A stretch of 64,000 nucleotides of DNA, from assembly GCA_034687125.1 (NCBI GenBank), contig JAQGBZ010000034.1, positions 248,001 through 312,000 on the forward strand. Reading direction: 5' to 3'. The DNA comes from Neelides folsomi. Taxonomy: Eukaryota; Arthropoda; Collembola; Neelipleona; Neelidae. The position numbers and the translations under genes were made by a program. This document shows, in pieces, positions 24,101 through 37,500 of this stretch (within the stretch, counting starts at the first letter, position 1; each line of letters starts with the position of its first letter). The notes under the pieces are model-generated. The model did no database searches. It was given only the letters and a program-made list of their open reading frames with translations, and had not been told where the DNA came from.

Positions 24101-27100
24101 CGTGAATGAAATACATTAACTTTTTTAACCTTCAGAGATAATTCACCCACCCACTAAAATGTACACACACTATTTTAATTCAGTCTTTAATCATTTTACT
24201 CTCACTCTCAGTTATTTGTTATTTATTAGTAGTAAATGGTTTCATGGGAAGATTCCGAAATTGCAAACTCATTTCCAATTGAAATACAGTAAATGAAGTG
24301 TGTTGAATTTAAGGATCAATTCGGAAAAGGGAATGTTGTATTTGAAGAATGTTATTTTGTAGTACCTAAGTAAATAATCTAAAATTGGTAATGTACAAGA
24401 TCTATATATTTATGATGGTGTAATGACAGTGGCGAATCTCACTCTAGACGTCACTTCATTTAAATTATTTAATTTATATTTTTAAATATTTAACAATTTA
24501 ATGTCGTTTTGCATATTGGTGATCTCACTTATAACTTGTTAATGGATAGTTAATTGTTTTAATTTTTCACAAAACCCTATTTATTATATTCTCTTTATTA
24601 TGTGTACTCCCCAAGTAGGATCTACTTGTTGTTTATTATTGTTTTACAAAGCTCTAATCCTTTATTTATTATATAATGTCTTGAAAATCCAGATGGGTTG
24701 AATAAAAAGAAATCATTTACATGAGACATGTGCCGGTTTTTCTTCCTCGCTGCATACATACATATAATATATATATATATTATATACTCTAATGTATATT
24801 ATACATATATTATTCATATTATTTATTATACTCTACATATATTATGTATAGGTACATAAACTACCGGGGTTGATACCAGGGCGGATTTTGTCCGTTGAGG
24901 GTTGGAGGACAAGCAGGGTGGGTCGAATAATTGAGTTGGCTTCTTTTTTCCTCCTTGGATGAATAGGGGCCCTTTTTTCCCTCGACCGAAGTCTCGAGGC
25001 TACCTGGAGCTCCAAGGCCTCGAGGGCCCCTTCAAGACTCATAATGAGAAGGTTGTAAATGGAAGGCGTCGAGCAGTCTGAGGGTTCGGTGCTCTACATG
25101 GAGTAAAAATGATCCTCGGACCCTCCGTCGCTCCATCACCATGTCATTCCCATATTTCATGGAGAGAAATAAAATACTTGACAAGAACAGTGTCCAATCC
25201 TCCTCCCTCCGAAGGGGAGAATTATGGGAACCAGCTGAGGCCTCACTTGGGCCAGCCAGGCCATAGGTCAATGTCAATGCCTCTCGACGTCCTTGTTCTT
25301 CCCTGCCCCTCCCAACACTTGATTACGATCCTCATCCCTTTATCACATCTCCATCTCGGACCATTAATCATCAGGGATCCGACCCCTTGGAGCTATCAGC
25401 CAAATCACAATTATTTCCAATCACCAATCCCTAATTATTTTCCATCAGTCACAAAAGTGTGATGGTGGAATTTGGGTGAAGATAACAGAAGATTCCAAAA
25501 CATCACTTGTTGATCCTAATAAATTCAATTCAATTTAATGGGCATTTATGAAGGTAATAAATACATTCAAGAGCCCTATTTGGATAATTGTTAATGTGGA
25601 ATAAATTCCTTTGTGAAATTGGGATATGTGTATTAGTCAACATTTTTTGCATAAGCATAATCAATATTATTATTATGCTAACAGATAAGAATTCCAAACC
25701 CTTGGCTTAACTTAACACTTGGCATTTTTTTATTTAAGATAATCACTGCAAATGTTGTTTAATGTGTGGCTTTGGAATTAAGGAATTGTAGACATTAAAA
25801 GTATTGGTCTAAATTTATTATTTAATTTGGAATCCAATGATATAAATAATAAAATCCTTCCCCATGTACTAATATATTCATGACTACAATATTTAGTCAA
25901 ATAAATATTGGAATGATGTAAAAGTATTATCGATATTTGAGCAGCACTACTAAAGCAATAAGATTGGAACACTTACTACGATTCAAAAATATTTCAACGT
26001 ATCTGTAGATTAGCTATAATAATAATGACTCTCCTTCACTTTTTACGTACAATAAGAGTGCACGCATGCACATGAATTCATACGATATAAATACAATAAA
26101 ATAAATATATACTCGTATGTACCATAATGTATTCAGAGATTTAATCAAACTTATATAGAATTGATCTCGCTCCACAGAGCTTCTTACATTTAGACATTTA
26201 TTGAGGCTTAAGATCAAAGGGCAGATTATTTAATATTATAATATACTATATATACATAGGTACATACGATATAATGGCATAAGTTATATCATATAACTAA
26301 ATGGATGTATTTCTAATTTCTATTTCATCGCACTAATGGAAAAATACTCAAATACATATTATGATATAGATATGAGTTAATACATATTTCATCAATTTGG
26401 CTAATAACGGCATTTGGCATTTATTGATGAAATGCACGTTGTAGTCATTTAGTCATATACAATGTTGTAAATTTTGTATAACATGAAACCCGATGCGACA
26501 GTTTTTAATAGTACAATTTATGCAGTTTTGTATTATAACATTACCAGAGATGCAGAGCGGAATGTTGGATACATTTTAATACACTTTATCTCCATTACAT
26601 AAATCGTGCATTTGTAAATAATCTCTGGGGGAGAGTCATTGGGACTTTTATTAAATCCACACTACACGTTTATCTCATCAAGTTGTAAAGTTGTGAAAGG
26701 GTTAATAAACTCTCATGCGGTTAATTTAAATAATCAAATATTGGATAAAAAGTTGAATCTTGACTCTTTTTTTCCCTCCATGTTTGCGAGTGACATGAAG
26801 TTGGGAGCTAATTTCTCGTGTGCATGGACATACTCGCTGGTATAATTAACGATTAAATAAAGTGGAAAGAGGATTGGAATGATCTCCAATTCCTGAGTCA
26901 GGCAAATGGTTCGGAATGATTGAAGGGGGAAGGAGCATCTGGCCAACGACGGCAAAACTCGTCACTTCATCTCAAGATGAGGGAGGCTGTTAATGTTAAC
27001 GGATATTGACAGTTGACAGAGCGAATGAAGCGAAGAAGTTGATAAATCTTCTCATTAGATCCTTCTTATCATACAAACAATCCAGCTCGCAATTCCCCTT

Positions 27101-30100
27101 CAAATAATTTCATACCATTTTAAATAAAATTGAATAAATGGTCTCTGGAAGATTCTTCTAATTCTCTTTTAATTCTTCCATATACATCCATGGAATAAAT
27201 TTGAATTCTGACACTGGCAAAATATTTAAGTACATAACTATAAGTCTTCATTTTCTCTAAATGTCATCATGGAAATCAATTCGTTGAAGGTGATAGGCAA
27301 ATGTTTTTCATTTTCTCAGTTGAAGAGATTTGGATAAATGTAGGGATTGAAGGCGTTGGTTGATGAATGTCGATTGTTGTTAATTTGTCTAAAGACCATT
27401 TGCCACTCGCTACGAGGACATTCATGAGATCCTCTCAGGGATTCCTAATTGAGGGAAAACAATGAAAACAGGGAAGGAAAAACATTCGCTTTTACCTTTT
27501 TTTCAATGGGGCATGGATTTTTTTAGTTTAGTTTAGGACCTATGGACAATTGGGTTCTCTGGAAATGTTTGTTCTGGAGAGTGAGCAGAGGTTGGTTTGG
27601 TTAAATGGAATTTACCTTAACAACGATAGTTCCTCTTCTTTCAACGACAACAATCAATCTTTAACTTTGTTTGCCTTCCAATGTCTTGCGTTCGTAGTCA
27701 TGGCCTCGTGGAAGATGCTAAAAATATAACCATTGGGTTGATTATTATTATGGAGATATACATATAGGTAACAGATATTATATTGTATGTATTTAATCTC
27801 TCGAGACTCGTAGGGTTCATCTAAGTACACGACCAAATTTGAAAGGATCAAGTGAATAATTCATGGGATTTTATTACAAAGTGCAATTTGAGACATTTCA
27901 TGTTTTATTCATTTGCATGAAATTGTTAAAGTTGATCGAAGTCTTTGTAGCTAAATAACGTATATGTACTTAATGTTAGTTACTTATAAAAACATTACTC
28001 AGAGTCATATGAGTTATATGGCCATATCAATATATCAATTTAGTTGAGGCATTTAAAATAATGTTGACAAAACGATATAATGACAAAACTGTGATTTCTG
28101 TTTACTTCTTTGATACAAATTAGTGAATAAATGAATGAGAGAATTTTCATTTTCTTAATGAACTTGGTAAATGATCAATAATTCAATTGTAATTATTCTC
28201 CCTCTTACACATTCTTGGATCCGCGACAGGAAGGAGCCACAACATACATCTAATACCAAATACATGAAAACAAGACCGTTGGAAGACAATGGACCATGTT
28301 CTTGTACACTCATTATGGATCATGCTAACATTACAAACCCATTAGGGTTGAACAATTTATACAAATACTCATACATTGTAAATATATGTATATTATATTG
28401 TACATGTACTATTAGTATAGAATAGATATAAATGACACGTTGATATTACAAAAATTAAAATAAGTATATTGTATAGGTATTAGGTATACTATATAGTATT
28501 TTGTGTACTGTCTACATATTATTAAATATGTAGTTTGTATATAAAAATAACTAATAATTATAATAAATATACTATTTAGCTAAATGTACAAAACTGATAT
28601 CTATAAATAAGAACAATTGTATTTAAAATTTTGCTCAGTGTTTGTTGGCTATTAAGAAGCTTGGATTTTAATTATAACTACTGATATACCTATGTATAAT
28701 ACTAAATACTATATATGTATCCTACATATTATATTGGTATATATATAATATTGCTTACATTTAGTTTCATTCATTGAGGCGGGAGTTGAAGTTCATTGAG
28801 TAATTAAAAGTTAAACGACCGTCAGGGAGTTGTTTTAGTAGTCATAAGAAATAGGCACATTTTGATAAGTTGCTGCATAAATTAAGCAACTCTCGCTTTC
28901 ATCAAAGAAAATGTTGGTCGTTTCGGTCAAGTGAAAGACATTCATTAACTCCGTCGTTATTTGAGATGTTGGGAATGAATTATTATTAAATTACTTTATT
29001 TAAGGTAGGCAATTGATTGGGATGTTTACCAAGCCAGGCAAGTGAAACTATTGTTCTCATTCACCAAACACATGCCATTAAAAGACAAATGGAGGGAAAA
29101 TGACATCATTTTCAAAACGAGAAAACTATAATTATATTAAATATATAACATGGATCATTATGTAATTATATTAAACTATGGATGGGCGTGTTGCATTCTC
29201 ATAGAATTCATTAAAGTGATTAGGGATCTGTAAATGATTCCTTTTAAGGTTCAAATAGGAGTCAAATCAGTGCATTGATTTTCTCATCTTTTTTGAAAAT
29301 TGGACATTAATAATGTTAATTGGATTTCAGTGGTTCTCGATTGTTATGTATAATGGTTATAATACATGCAGTAATAATAGAGTATGTAATAATGTACAAA
29401 GTGTCTGTAGTTATATGGAAGGAGAATATGTTGAAGTGATTAATAAAAATCGTTCTAAAATTTCATTTTGTTTTGAGGATTGATGGTGGCGGGAATGGGA
29501 GATAGGGAGGTTGGTAATTGGAAATTGGTGGAGAGGGTAAGACTGGTAGTGAGGAAGGCTATTAGGAGAAAAGAAGGTGTAATAAATACAAAGAGACTCA
29601 AGAAACTCCCCATATTAATTGAACGTCTCTCGAGTGAACGGTAAACAGACTACTGGTTATTGTGGGGAAATATTGACAAAATTTATTAGCTTCTCTCCCA
29701 CCAGACAAACTTAGAGGAGTCTTCAGTCTTCCCTTTAAAAGCGACATATTTCAAAACCCTCATCTCACTCCTTAGACCTAATAATACTTAATAATACATA
29801 TAATACATACCTGTATAATACCTGTATGTATACATTTATTGTATACAGCTTGGAGATTTATATTCACCAGACTCATCATGAACCAGGTAAGATGTTTCTC
29901 CCAGACAGAATATACTTAACTACCAAAGTAATAGTAATATGGTAATATCGACCCATGTGTATTTATCAGTATATATTATACTTATATATATATATGTATA
30001 TATTATATATTGTAATACATGTCTTTCCTGTGGTAATGTTTTATATTATTTAAGGGATATCTAATTTAATATAGGATTCATTCATTTGTTGGGGTTTGGG

Positions 30101-30862
30101 GGTCTCTTTAACTCCTTTGGTCTTTCCCTGTCAAAAAGAAGAGAGAAAATCATAATGAATTTCCTCCTCCTTTCCCTCCCAATTCATTTGAGTCCCTCCG
30201 GACTATGTAAACGTAATATGGATGCAAATGAGATTTTTCCCTCAAGGGACTCAACGATGGTCACTTGGACACGAACCCTCGGATTCATTTAAACACAGAT
30301 TGTTGGTAAGTAAAAGTGTACATAAAAGCAAAATGCAAACAGTGATCCTCAAATCTTCATAGGAAATTTCTACTAAAATATTTCTGTACTATCTTGAATT
30401 AATATAACTTTAGCACATATTGGATTGGTTGGTTTTACAATATTCTCATTTGTTTAACAATATTTAATTATGATTAAGGACAAAGGTTAAAATCATTAAG
30501 CCTTTGATCTTGATATCTTGAATCAACATATCTTTGTATAATTTAATAATTTCTACAATGGATTTAACGCTTCTAATCTTCCTTGAGCTTCTATTCCTCT
30601 ATCAATGGAATTATAACTTTGGAAGATAAAGATTACATTTAATACCTTTAGTTTAACTGGCTAATCATAAAGGAACAAAAGAATATTTATATTTTCTCAC
30701 GAATTCATTAAAAATGTCATGAGTCAACTGAAAGTGAATAACAAAGTCGAAGGAATTACGCGGCTTCGGATCTTTTCCATTCAAAATGTTCATGTTGGGA
30801 TGTTGGTGAAGAAAGGCTTTGTTCCTTAAGACCTGTTGGTGGAAAGGAAGGAGCTTTAAAAA
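21121..30862. other. gene-free region, alternating TA-rich DNA and balanced islands
   Basis: I find no gene here. Islands of more even composition lie near 21160-21540, 22870-23100, 23220-23480, 24860-25460 and 26870-27010. Between them are TA-rich stretches, for example around 24760-24850, and a short ATG/ACG trinucleotide run near 21987-22009. Reading frames in the islands are short, overlap on both strands and lack domain motifs. The pattern would fit scattered regulatory elements but is not proof. Confidence 0.45.
24755..24850. repeat. TA-rich low-complexity tract
   Basis: Runs of TATATA and TACATA units with interruptions; similar tracts recur across the window. Confidence 0.7.
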
Positions 30863-31496
30863 CAGTGCTCTCTTAGACATTAGGCATTGCCCAATTAGGC
30901 GTGCTTAATTAGGCATTGGGCAAAAGTCGAATGCCTAATTAGGCAGTGCCTAATGCCTAATTCTCAAATGACCAATTTCATGAGAAATGTTTAATATGAG
31001 ACTAGATTTGGAAACGTATCAAGGCGAATGAATTCAAATAATAAACTTTCAGAGTATTTAAAATTATAAGTTCACATTGTTTAAAGTTCTATGGTATTTT
31101 AAATTTAATTTTTATTTAATTTTTATAATTGCCATTTGATTAGCTTAAATTGTATCTTGATCCTGAATGAGTGAATACGCCGTTTAGACTTATTAACACA
31201 TGTACTACATTTCACGGCGAGGTGTTGATGCACAAAAATAATTATTATAGGTAATTTATAATTTTAAATTATTCATGCATATTTAGAATAAAAATACAAT
31301 TAAAGTTAATCAAATGGCAAGCTTAAAAATATTATTATTTCATATTTTAATTTCTAAAATATATATGTAATATTATTCAACTTTAAATAAAATAATCTCA
31401 TATTACCTCTTAGGCAAAAATTAGGTATTATGCATTAGGCATTATTAGGCAATGCCTAAGGAATTTCTGAATTAGGCTGCCTAATGCAGAGCTCTG
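30863..31496. mobile_element. non-autonomous hAT-type element with TTAGGC-rich subterminal repeats
   Basis: The left tip reads CAGTGCTCTC and the right tip, reverse complemented, CAGAGCTCTG. Both are followed by ATTAGGCA repeats in direct and inverted copies. The flanks are TTTAAAAA (30855-30862) and TTTAAAAG (31497-31504), an 8-base target duplication with one difference, as expected for hAT elements. The 634-base element has no transposase and an AT-rich middle, so it needs help from elsewhere to move. Confidence 0.82.
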
Positions 31497-31504
31497 TTTA
31501 AAAG

Positions 31505-34500
31505 TCAATCTTTAACAACCACGCTACTTAAAAACTAAAAATCAACATTTTTTATAACTTTATTCATCTTTTCTCTGTTATGAGTTGAGCAAAAGTAGAA
31601 CAATTTTCTATAAGAACTACACATTGCTTATTTGCATAGTGACTAAAAATAAGCGTGTAATAAGGTATGATTAAATCATACCTACCTGTATACAATATAC
31701 CTGTATAAGGATCCTTATCTACCTGTACAATATATAAGGATACATAATAAAATCGAATATTCTTGTATACGATGAAAATATAAGTTATAAATATAAGTTA
31801 TATAAGATATAATATATGTTATCTATATGATAAATGCACCATGTGTATAATCCATTATGACTGCCAAATACAAACGTAATAATTGATTTATGTAGTAAAG
31901 TAAAGTTTTTAAAAACTCTTAGCGAGTCAGTGGCCAAATGGAATTGAAAAGAGTTGAATGAATGACATGCATATTTGTATGTATTAGGCATGGACAGAGA
32001 AGATGTGTAAAGAAGTGTGGAGGAGAAACAAAAGATTTTGGAGTTTCATTTCTTCCTTGGGATTGCCGGACACCTGATGAGCCCCAGGTGAGCTTCATCA
32101 TCTTCCTCTCATTGGGATTCGGAGGACTCGGAGGAACCCTGGTCTGGGCATGGAATGAATTGAGGGTCCTTGGCCAATTGATTACTTCCCTCCCTATGGG
32201 ATTAAGGGAGTGAGAAGTTGGAACAACTTGCGAGGCCGCGAGGACCACTCATGCAGATTCGGCCCATTGTTCCCCCCTTTTTGCGAGGGAGAGTCTCCTC
32301 AATATCAAGGATGAGAGTGCAACGGCCCGTTCGGTTCACTTACCCTCTCCATACGCAGCTCCCCCACAGATCAATTTACAGGTGGATTAGCATGCCCCAG
32401 CTCATAAGAACGCCTTAATTACAAATCCTAGGCACATGGGATGACTTCAAGATCAATTTCTTGCCGATGTTGGGGAAGAGGTTCTAATGGGTTCCTTTTG
32501 GAATTCCCAATGGTTGAACCAACGCAGTGGATATATTATACACATGCATTTGGCGAAATTTGCCAGTGGGGATGGAATAGATTATTATTAAATTTATTAT
32601 TCAAACTCCCCTCGACACGTTTGTCCACACAGGAGAGTGTTGAGCCATTTATTAATAAATAACGTGTTGTTGGGGGAAAGTGAGGTTTGACTACTGAGCG
32701 ATGGTTAATTTGGTTTTCGGGCGTTCCGCTTGCGGCCCAAAACGATAATGACCAAGGAATCTGGATAATGAATCTTGGGCTTCTGGAGATTTGAACTTGG
32801 TTGGCTCCTGGTTTGGAATTTTGAACTTGATTCATCGCCCAACGTCACCTCTCAATGATGGTGATGGGGAAGAGATATGGAGAAGTGGGGAAGTGATAAA
32901 TCACATTTATGGCTCCGCCATTGGAAACACGTCGTAAAAGTGTCGATTGAGGTCCGAGGTCCGAGTCTAAGAACGTCCTTCCGATTTACATGATCAAAAC
33001 TCGTCTCGTCCACATTCTCAAATAATGGAGAGACATTTATCATATGATATAATGCAAGTGCGTGAGTGTGTGTGAGTAATGGACCATCGAATTACCTTCC
33101 CAGTATAAATACTTGTTATTCTCAACAGAATGTTTAAAAAACAAAAGTGAATCTCTTGGAGTACAGTTAAATCCGTTTGAAACTACTTTATGTAACATCC
33201 CACATAGAGTATACATAATATAAGTAGAAATTACTTTTACTTACCCCAACTCCATCGTATTAAATTTCCAAAAGGTGTGAAAACTCTATTTGGACCATCT
33301 TTAGAAATGCATTTAAAGGTGTAATTATATGGAGATCATGTATACAAAATACACATCCAGAGTCAAAATACATCTAGAGCCCACAACACACGAAGAGCAA
33401 ATATTTGTACTGAAGAGACGTAGTTGTATAAAGAGAGTGTGGGCGTATGATGAGAGGTCATAAATTCCCTTTTGGATTCTTGTATAGGGATCAATATAAA
33501 AAAAGAGACGGGCGTATGAAATGAGAGCTGTCGCCTTCTCGCTGTCGGACCAACTCATCCAATCTACATTTAATTCCAAGGCGCCCTCACCCATTAAATT
33601 TGGCCGTTGGGGTGGGAAGAGGGTGAGAGGAAAGAAAAAAGTGGGATCGAGAGGTGAAGACTTTTCTTAATGATTCCTCTCAGCATCTTAATATTCAATC
33701 CATTAAATACACATATTAACTATATATCAAAATAATATATATTTAATATTTATGTATGTATATTATACATAATTAGAATATTATAATGTATAATTCTTAT
33801 ATATTACAAAGCTATGTTTAGTTATTAAGTGGAAGGATTGGTTAAATATTTTATAATAAAATAATTCATTCATTGGGATTTATCTCCTCCAATTCCAATA
33901 AATATGGATCGATGAATTGATATGAGATTGGCAAAGGGAAGGAGATATATAATTCCTATAATTCCTACAGGGAGTGAAAAGTGTCGCGTTTGAGTTTAAC
34001 GGCCGAAAGGAACCAGATCCGTTGGGCTAATGGATGTTTAATAGTCTGGAACGAGAGACTCGTTGGGTTGAACGTTGGTCCAAGGAACCAGCCGAGTCAA
34101 GATTCATGATCCGAGAGGGAAAAGGGCAGGTTTGGAAGGATCTCCCCTTCCCTTTTTTCTCCTCGGCTGACTCAGGTGGATCTGAAAAAGGAATCATTGT
34201 GGTCTTCTCCAAGGCCATGGACCACTCTGGCCAACCCCCGACCAACGGCTGCTGCCTGGGAAAATCACCATGTTAAGAACCCTTCGATTATGACTACTTT
34301 AATTCCCTATAAGAATTAAATGGGAATCGTTGGATCAACTTTGACCCCACTTGTTCTAATTCCTTGGCATTCCACTCACCTGTGCCACCTGTTCCGCACA
34401 TGCAGGTGAGACTTTCCTGGTCATCATTTCCATGGGAATAATGAGAAAGCGAGGCGCAGAATTTAAAATGGCATTCTCCTCCCCTAGACGTTAAATACGA

Positions 34501-37500
34501 TGATGTGGAAAAGAAATTCCAAAGGATCTTCCAACAATCTCCTGGACCACAATTTTTGAATTTGGAAGCTGTCAGGATGTGGAAAGACTCCACTTTGTAT
34601 GTGTCTTCTATCCAGTTTACGACCCTCTCACCTGTTCCTTCTCCTCATGGTTCTCGAATCCAAAGGATAATTGGCCCATCACTAAGCCCATGGGAGAAAA
34701 ACTTCCCATCCCTTCAAGTCTCCCGTCTAATTTATGTAACCGAGAGACGGACAACTTCTGACCTCCTCATTTGCATATTATTCTACGGCCAACTCGGAGG
34801 TCCAAAACCCTTCCAACCATCATTCAAATAAACATCCAAATCCATTTCCACGCACTCCACAGTTTAAACATCCAAGGGAAGGAAGGGTCTTATATAACTC
34901 TTATATAACACAATACTACACATATAACAAGGGACACCTTTTTTCTATTGTGATCTTAAAGTTTAGATTCCCTGTATTTATTCCTATCCCTGCTTGTACC
35001 ATATACTATATTATGGTATATATGGTATATTCCATTTGGGAGTTATTTGAACACTGAGATTTCCACCACCTGTTGCACATTTCCCCATTTTCACCCAATT
35101 TTGAGAGGAAAGAAAAGTCAGGAGCTGAACCTTTCAATCACGTTGTTCTAAACAACACCTGTCAATAGAAAACGTGTTCGTTTATGAACCGGAACGTGGC
35201 AAATACATATCCCATATAAATACAAAAATCCCATTGGTACAATGAATACCTAAACACTTACAACTACTATACAACTACTACATTATATCCGAACATGGTA
35301 TAGTAAATATTGTATAAGTATTTATTATGAATTATTTTCTAATACAAAATGAAAATTTTTCTGACTCTTTAAGGGAGAGATTTCAAACAAATGGGCGTTT
35401 AAATATGTAGAACCAACTGTTGCTTTCTTTTCAACACGGCTACCCAATAAGCTACAAAGTAGAAATAGCAAAGATATACCAAACTATTTAGGTCTTTCTT
35501 ACATATTTTACTATATATTTAATAGTAATGTAAAATATATAATAAATAGTAATTTAGCATATAAGTATATGGTATACAGTATATACCATATATAATATAT
35601 TTAATATGTCCATACGTTTTATATTTTACATAATCTCGAGGGTGATCTTGTGAGACATTGAGAAATCATAAATTCCGTCGTTTTGTCAAAGGATCATTTG
35701 GAGGACTGAAAGCGTTTTTATCTGGGATAAATCTCCCACATTGGATCCCCTTCAATTCCCTTCTGCATTGTGATGATCAAAGAATTCCGTGTTGGAACGA
35801 GTCGGTTTAAATACCGAAGGAATATTTGACCCCGAGCGAGCCGAGGAAGGCCAAGTTATTAACCTCCCTAATGGACGTGGAAGTGGTGGGTGACTGCGGG
35901 CGGATTGAAGGGGGCCCTTCCTTGTCATCGCTTCTTTCACTCCAACCCTTCCTACCCCGGGCCTAATGCCATGACTCCTTTCTTACATAAGCCCTTGTTC
36001 GAATGCTCAGGTGGATCAGATGAGAAATCCGAATGTGAATTGTCTACAGGATTATGTCATGTTAAAATTACTTGTGTTTCCCATAGTCTAATGAATCCCC
36101 CATTGTCCAATGACGTTTTGTTCAAATCTCAAATATTCGCGACATCCGTCTCAAAAGCGACACGGGGGTTGTGAGCACAATGCAATTGGGTTTCTCCGAG
36201 GTTCCTCATTGTCACAATCCCACTTTAATCTCAGGCTTTGCGTTGTTTGTGCAAAGGTGTGCAATTCCTGGAGGTCGCAGAGTTCCAACTGGAACGAAAT
36301 GCAAGAAGATGCATTTACGAGGATCTTGATGCAACCAAGGAAGTGTGACCGATTCTCTCAATCCACTTCACGCCAATTCATTAATTTATTTAATTCGACT
36401 CTCTTCATGTGGGCCTTGCATTTAATTGAGCGGAAGGGTGAAATCCACAATGCAATTTTTCCGTATGTTTGGGGAATAACAAAAGGCATTCTCGGTTTCG
36501 TTACGTCCAACATTCAACGACTGCATATAAATACATTCTCAATGTAAACTTGCATTTAAATCTCCATGGATTATATATGTAAGTATTATAATAATAAAAG
36601 CAAATAATCTCCGACTCGCCACTTGTTCCGGTCGATAAAATGAAATTGTTGGACTCCTTCGGCTCCTTTCTTCTTCTTCGACTACAATGGGGGTGTTATA
36701 TTACCGCATTTCCCTTCCCTCTCAATTATCACAATTCCAAGCCCTGTCAATTGTTCTTCTTTACTACGCCCAGTATCAGAATCTCTATCGACTCCTTTCA
36801 TTTTACATGATTTTAACCTCACTAAATGGGGAATACAACCTTTACAAGCAAGTTTACATATGGTACATACACGTTTAAAGACAAGAGAATAGTAAGACTT
36901 GATTTTAAACTATATTGGATCATAAAAGTAATCGTGTCATTACAACTTTATGACGACACTGTAAAAACTGAGTGAGCTTTAAATTTAATTGTAATTTAAC
37001 GCAAGCTATCTGATATCCGATCAAACAATTAATTAATTATGTGTAGGTAAAGGAGTTGTAAAATCCCTTTTGATATTCTTTCCCATTAATCATATGTACA
37101 TATATCATCGATATTATTACTTATTACTTAAAATTACTAATGAATCACTTTTTGAATTACCTCCCATTTTGATAAAAGACCTTGACTTTTTTGTTCACAA
37201 TTATTTCCAATTATAATAAAAGTTATATTATATTTTATATATGTAATATTGTATATGTTTAGTATTTAGTATGCATATAATTTTTGATCGTACAAGTTGT
37301 ATTTATAAGTACAGATATGATAGTGATAATGATAAGTGAGGTGTTTACATGTTTTATAAAGCTAAAACATGAATTAATTTTAAATAAAAATGAAAAAGAG
37401 TGTATGAATTTAACAGAAATTCATTCAATATTTTCTCAATAAAAATGTAATAAATAAAGAAGTTTATTTTTTTGCACCCAATCATTACCATTCATTTGCA

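Noticed and set aside
30880-31490. TTAGGC motifs as nematode-type telomere repeats
   Set aside because: They are spaced irregularly, occur in both orientations and sit inside a bounded element with tips and a target duplication.
31995-32025. Sequence resembling miR-1
   Set aside because: Several mismatches and an extra base against the mature miRNA, and no hairpin partner seen.
36110-36547. 145-codon plus-strand frame
   Set aside because: No domain motifs, odd composition and no splice or promoter context; probably chance in a balanced-composition island.
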